A stretch of 46,222 nt of DNA, from positions 1-46,222 of the forward strand of contig NZ_BOVK01000004.1 of assembly GCF_018403685.1 (NCBI RefSeq). Direction: 5' to 3'. This document shows, one piece after another, positions 44,273 through 46,222 of the stretch. The translations under genes and the position numbers were made by a program. Within the stretch, counting starts at the first letter, position 1; the number at the start of each line of letters is the position of its first letter. Below the pieces are notes generated by a model. It did no database searches. It was given only the letters and a program-made list of their open reading frames with translations, and had not been told where the DNA came from. Source of the DNA: Xylanibacillus composti (lineage in GTDB: Bacteria > Bacillota > Bacilli > Paenibacillales > K13).

Positions 44273-45103
44273 ATGGAATTATGGTTTACCGAAAAACAAA
44301 CAGAGCACTACGGCATCACATTCAACATTAAAGAAACGTTAGTAGTCGAGCAGACGGATTTTCAGCACCTGGCCATTGTGGATACGGTGGAATTCGGCCG
44401 GATGCTTCTTCTGGATGGCATGGTCATGACAACGGTCCGGGATGAGTTCGTCTACCATGAGATGGTGGCTCATCCGGCGTTGTTCACGCATCCGAATCCG
44501 GAGCATGTGCTCGTAGTGGGCGGCGGTGATGGTGGAGTCATTCGCGAGGTTATGAAGCACCCGAAGGTGAAAAAAGCGGTGCTCGTGGATATTGACGGCA
44601 AGGTCATTGAGTATTCGAAGAAATTCTTGCCTGAAATCGCGGGCGAGCTGGACAACACTAGAGTTGAGGTCATTGTCGGGGACGGTTATATGCACATTCA
44701 TGAGCATAAGCAGGCTTACGATGTCATTATGGTAGATTCGACAGAGCCAGTAGGACCGGCAGTGGAGCTCTTCACGAAAGGCTTCTACCAAGGGATCAGC
44801 GAGGCGTTGAAGGAGGACGGGATCTTCGTGGCGCAGACGGACAACCCCTGGTTCAAGGCCGACCTTATCCGCAGTGTGCACCGCGATGTGAAGGAAATCT
44901 TCCCGATTACCCGAGTATACGGGGCCAATATCCCGACGTATCCGAGCGGACTGTGGACGTTCACTATGGGGAGCAAAAAATACGATCCGCTGGCCGTGGA
45001 CGAGTCCGCTATTGCGGAATTGAACACGAAATATTATTCTCCCCGTTTGCATAAAGCGGCCTTTGCGCTGCCGAAGCTGGTCGAGGAGCTTTTACAAGAC
45101 TGA
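44273..45103 (+). CDS. speE: Spermidine synthase
   Basis: Aminopropyltransferase that makes spermidine from putrescine and decarboxylated S-adenosylmethionine. The 276-aa product shows the N-terminal [14 protein letters not shown], the [11 protein letters not shown] block, the nucleotide loop [13 protein letters not shown] and the catalytic D155 in [19 protein letters not shown] lies 8 nt before ATG 44273; a TTG at 44264 is rejected. It is followed by speB in the same orientation, as in B. subtilis. Confidence 0.96.
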   Translation: MELWFTEKQTEHYGITFNIKETLVVEQTDFQHLAIVDTVEFGRMLLLDGMVMTTVRDEFVYHEMVAHPALFTHPNPEHVLVVGGGDGGVIREVMKHPKVKKAVLVDIDGKVIEYSKKFLPEIAGELDNTRVEVIVGDGYMHIHEHKQAYDVIMVDSTEPVGPAVELFTKGFYQGISEALKEDGIFVAQTDNPWFKADLIRSVHRDVKEIFPITRVYGANIPTYPSGLWTFTMGSKKYDPLAVDESAIAELNTKYYSPRLHKAAFALPKLVEELLQD

Positions 45104-45146
45104 AGCCGGGAACTGCAGTTGAACTAGAGAAAGGAAGAGGCAACGA

Positions 45147-46016
45147 ATGAAATTAGATCAAGCCTACTCGGGCAACGTGTTTATTGCCAGCTCCGAGAAT
45201 TATCAGGAGGCGCAGGCCGTTCTATACGGGATGCCCATGGACTATACCGTAAGTTTCCGCCCCGGTTCGCGCTTCGGCCCTGCGCGCATCCGCGAGGTTT
45301 CCATCGGACTGGAGGAGTACAGCCCTTATCTGGACAGGTCTTTGGACGAGATTCGCTACTTCGACGCCGGCGATCTGCTGCTTCCCTTCGGCAATGCGGC
45401 GCGCAGTCTTGAGATCATCGCCGACTATGTGAAGGGGCTGCTCGCAGATGGGAAGTTCCCGCTCGGCATGGGCGGCGAGCATCTGGTATCATGGCCGGTG
45501 ATCCAGCAAGTCTATGCGCGTTATCCCGATCTGGCGTTAATACATATCGACGCCCATGCCGATCTGCGCGAGCAGTATGAAGGCGAGCCGCTGTCCCACT
45601 CCACGCCGATTCGCAAGGCTGCCGAGCTGATTGGGGGCGGCAACGTCTACCAGTTCGGCATTCGCTCCGGCATGAAGGAAGAATTCGAGTACGGACGCAA
45701 TCATTTGCACTTCCATCCCTTCGACGTATTGGAGCCGCTCCAGCGGGAGCTGCCGAGCCTGGCCGGACGCCCGGTTTACGTCACGATTGATATTGACGTG
45801 CTGGACCCTTCGGCTGCACCGGGAACCGGCACGGCGGAAGCGGGCGGCATCACTTCGAAGGAGCTGCTGGCGGCTGTTCACGCTATTGCCAAATCCGATG
45901 TGCAGGTGGTCGGAGCCGACCTGGTGGAAGTTGCGCCGGTGTACGACCATTCCGAACAGACCCAGATCGTAGCTTCCAAGCTGATTCGCGAGATGCTGCT
46001 GGGATTTGTGAAGTAA
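45147..46016 (+). CDS. speB: Agmatinase (ureohydrolase family)
   Basis: Manganese enzyme that cleaves agmatine to putrescine and urea, supplying the substrate for SpeE. The binuclear metal ligands are all visible: H112 in GGEHLVSWP, D135, H137 and D139 in HIDAHAD, and D215 and D217 in TIDIDVLDPS. At 289 aa it matches the Gram-positive SpeB. It follows speE by 43 nt behind a GAAAGGAAGAGG site. An arginine decarboxylase gene is not in the window. Confidence 0.95.
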   Translation: MKLDQAYSGNVFIASSENYQEAQAVLYGMPMDYTVSFRPGSRFGPARIREVSIGLEEYSPYLDRSLDEIRYFDAGDLLLPFGNAARSLEIIADYVKGLLADGKFPLGMGGEHLVSWPVIQQVYARYPDLALIHIDAHADLREQYEGEPLSHSTPIRKAAELIGGGNVYQFGIRSGMKEEFEYGRNHLHFHPFDVLEPLQRELPSLAGRPVYVTIDIDVLDPSAAPGTGTAEAGGITSKELLAAVHAIAKSDVQVVGADLVEVAPVYDHSEQTQIVASKLIREMLLGFVK

Positions 46017-46066
46017 GAGTTTAGAGCATTGTAGCATCCCGATACCGAACTTTTAACCCATATTGA

Positions 46067-46100
46067 GAGGCTGGTGCAAGGTGCACGGGCCTCTTATTTT
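46067..46100 (+). terminator. Intrinsic terminator after speB
   Basis: GAGGC and GTGCA pair with TGCAC and GCCTC in one long stem with a small internal mismatch, followed by TTATTTT. Confidence 0.78.
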
Positions 46101-46138
46101 GTAGAAAAATAATCATAAGAAATCCGACACCGTTCCCC

Positions 46139-46183
46139 TTGTCGCCGATGTTAGTTTTGTTATATAATGTAGAAAACGTTTTC
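46139..46183 (+). promoter_or_regulatory. Promoter with a LacI-type palindromic operator, for a gene beyond the window
   Basis: TTGTCG (46139-46144), an 18-nt spacer and TATAAT (46163-46168) form a good sigma-A promoter. GAAAACGTTTTC (46172-46183), a perfect 12-bp palindrome with the central CG typical of LacI/CcpA-family operators, covers the expected start site. A related half (GGCGTTTTC) follows at 46189-46197. The regulated gene lies past the right edge. Confidence 0.7.
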
Positions 46184-46222
46184 TTGAAGGCGTTTTCTTT
46201 CGTGGTACGCCCAGCATGGGCG

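Overview
The window looks like a chromosome segment of a Gram-positive, spore-forming member of the Paenibacillaceae (Paenibacillus or a close relative). This rests on gene content, gene order and AGGAGG-type ribosome binding sites, not on a database match. Diagnostic blocks are hisZ-hisG(short)-hisD-hisB-hisH-hisA-hisF-hisIE, the trxB/ROK kinase/rapZ/yvcK/whiA/HPr chain, pdhABCD, and a ywhD / class A PBP / speE / speB block like the ywh region of Bacillus subtilis. Codon use is moderately GC-rich except for an AT-rich patch at about 27.0-28.8 kb.

Layout. 1-6.6 kb: the complete histidine operon (its leader lies outside the window). 6.7-9.5 kb: a divergent PRPP synthetase, which makes the first substrate of HisG, and a TPR protein with a C-terminal helix-turn-helix. 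9.5-9.7 kb: three tandem copies of a ~63-bp hairpin-forming repeat just before trxB. 9.7-15.0 kb: thioredoxin reductase, ROK glucokinase, RapZ, YvcK, WhiA and an HPr-type phosphocarrier at the position where B. subtilis has crh. 15.2-21.5 kb: a nucleoside-sugar epimerase-like protein, an LTA-synthase-like sulfatase, a histidine-rich exported protein, a zinc-ribbon membrane protein, a LipL-type octanoyl transferase and an esterase. 21.6-26.8 kb: the pyruvate dehydrogenase operon, whose E2 subunit is the kind of lipoyl protein LipL serves.

26.8-31.7 kb is the accessory part: an orphan AT-rich exported protein with its own promoter, a decayed IS1182-type transposase, an exported protein made of a duplicated 36-residue unit, a cluster of short interspersed repeats, a lipoprotein nuclease and a CtaM/DUF420 membrane protein. 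31.7-37.3 kb: hflKC behind a textbook sigma-W-type ECF promoter, motAB on the other strand, and an exported CAP-domain protein. 37.4-46.2 kb: an NlpC/P60 cell-wall hydrolase under a clear cyclic-di-AMP (ydaO/yuaA) riboswitch, an M1 metallopeptidase with a membrane protein partner, YwhD, a class A penicillin-binding protein, and spermidine synthase with an agmatinase. The right edge holds a promoter with a palindromic LacI-type operator that must serve a gene beyond the window.

Themes: biosynthesis (histidine, PRPP, polyamines), lipoylation and pyruvate oxidation, and envelope construction or stress (LTA synthase-like enzyme, PBP, NlpC/P60, HflKC, WhiA/YvcK/RapZ). I found no complete novel defence or mobile system. 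The least explained items are the repeats before trxB, the 50-bp-spaced repeat pairs at 29.6-29.8 kb, the orphan exported proteins and several operator-like dyads.
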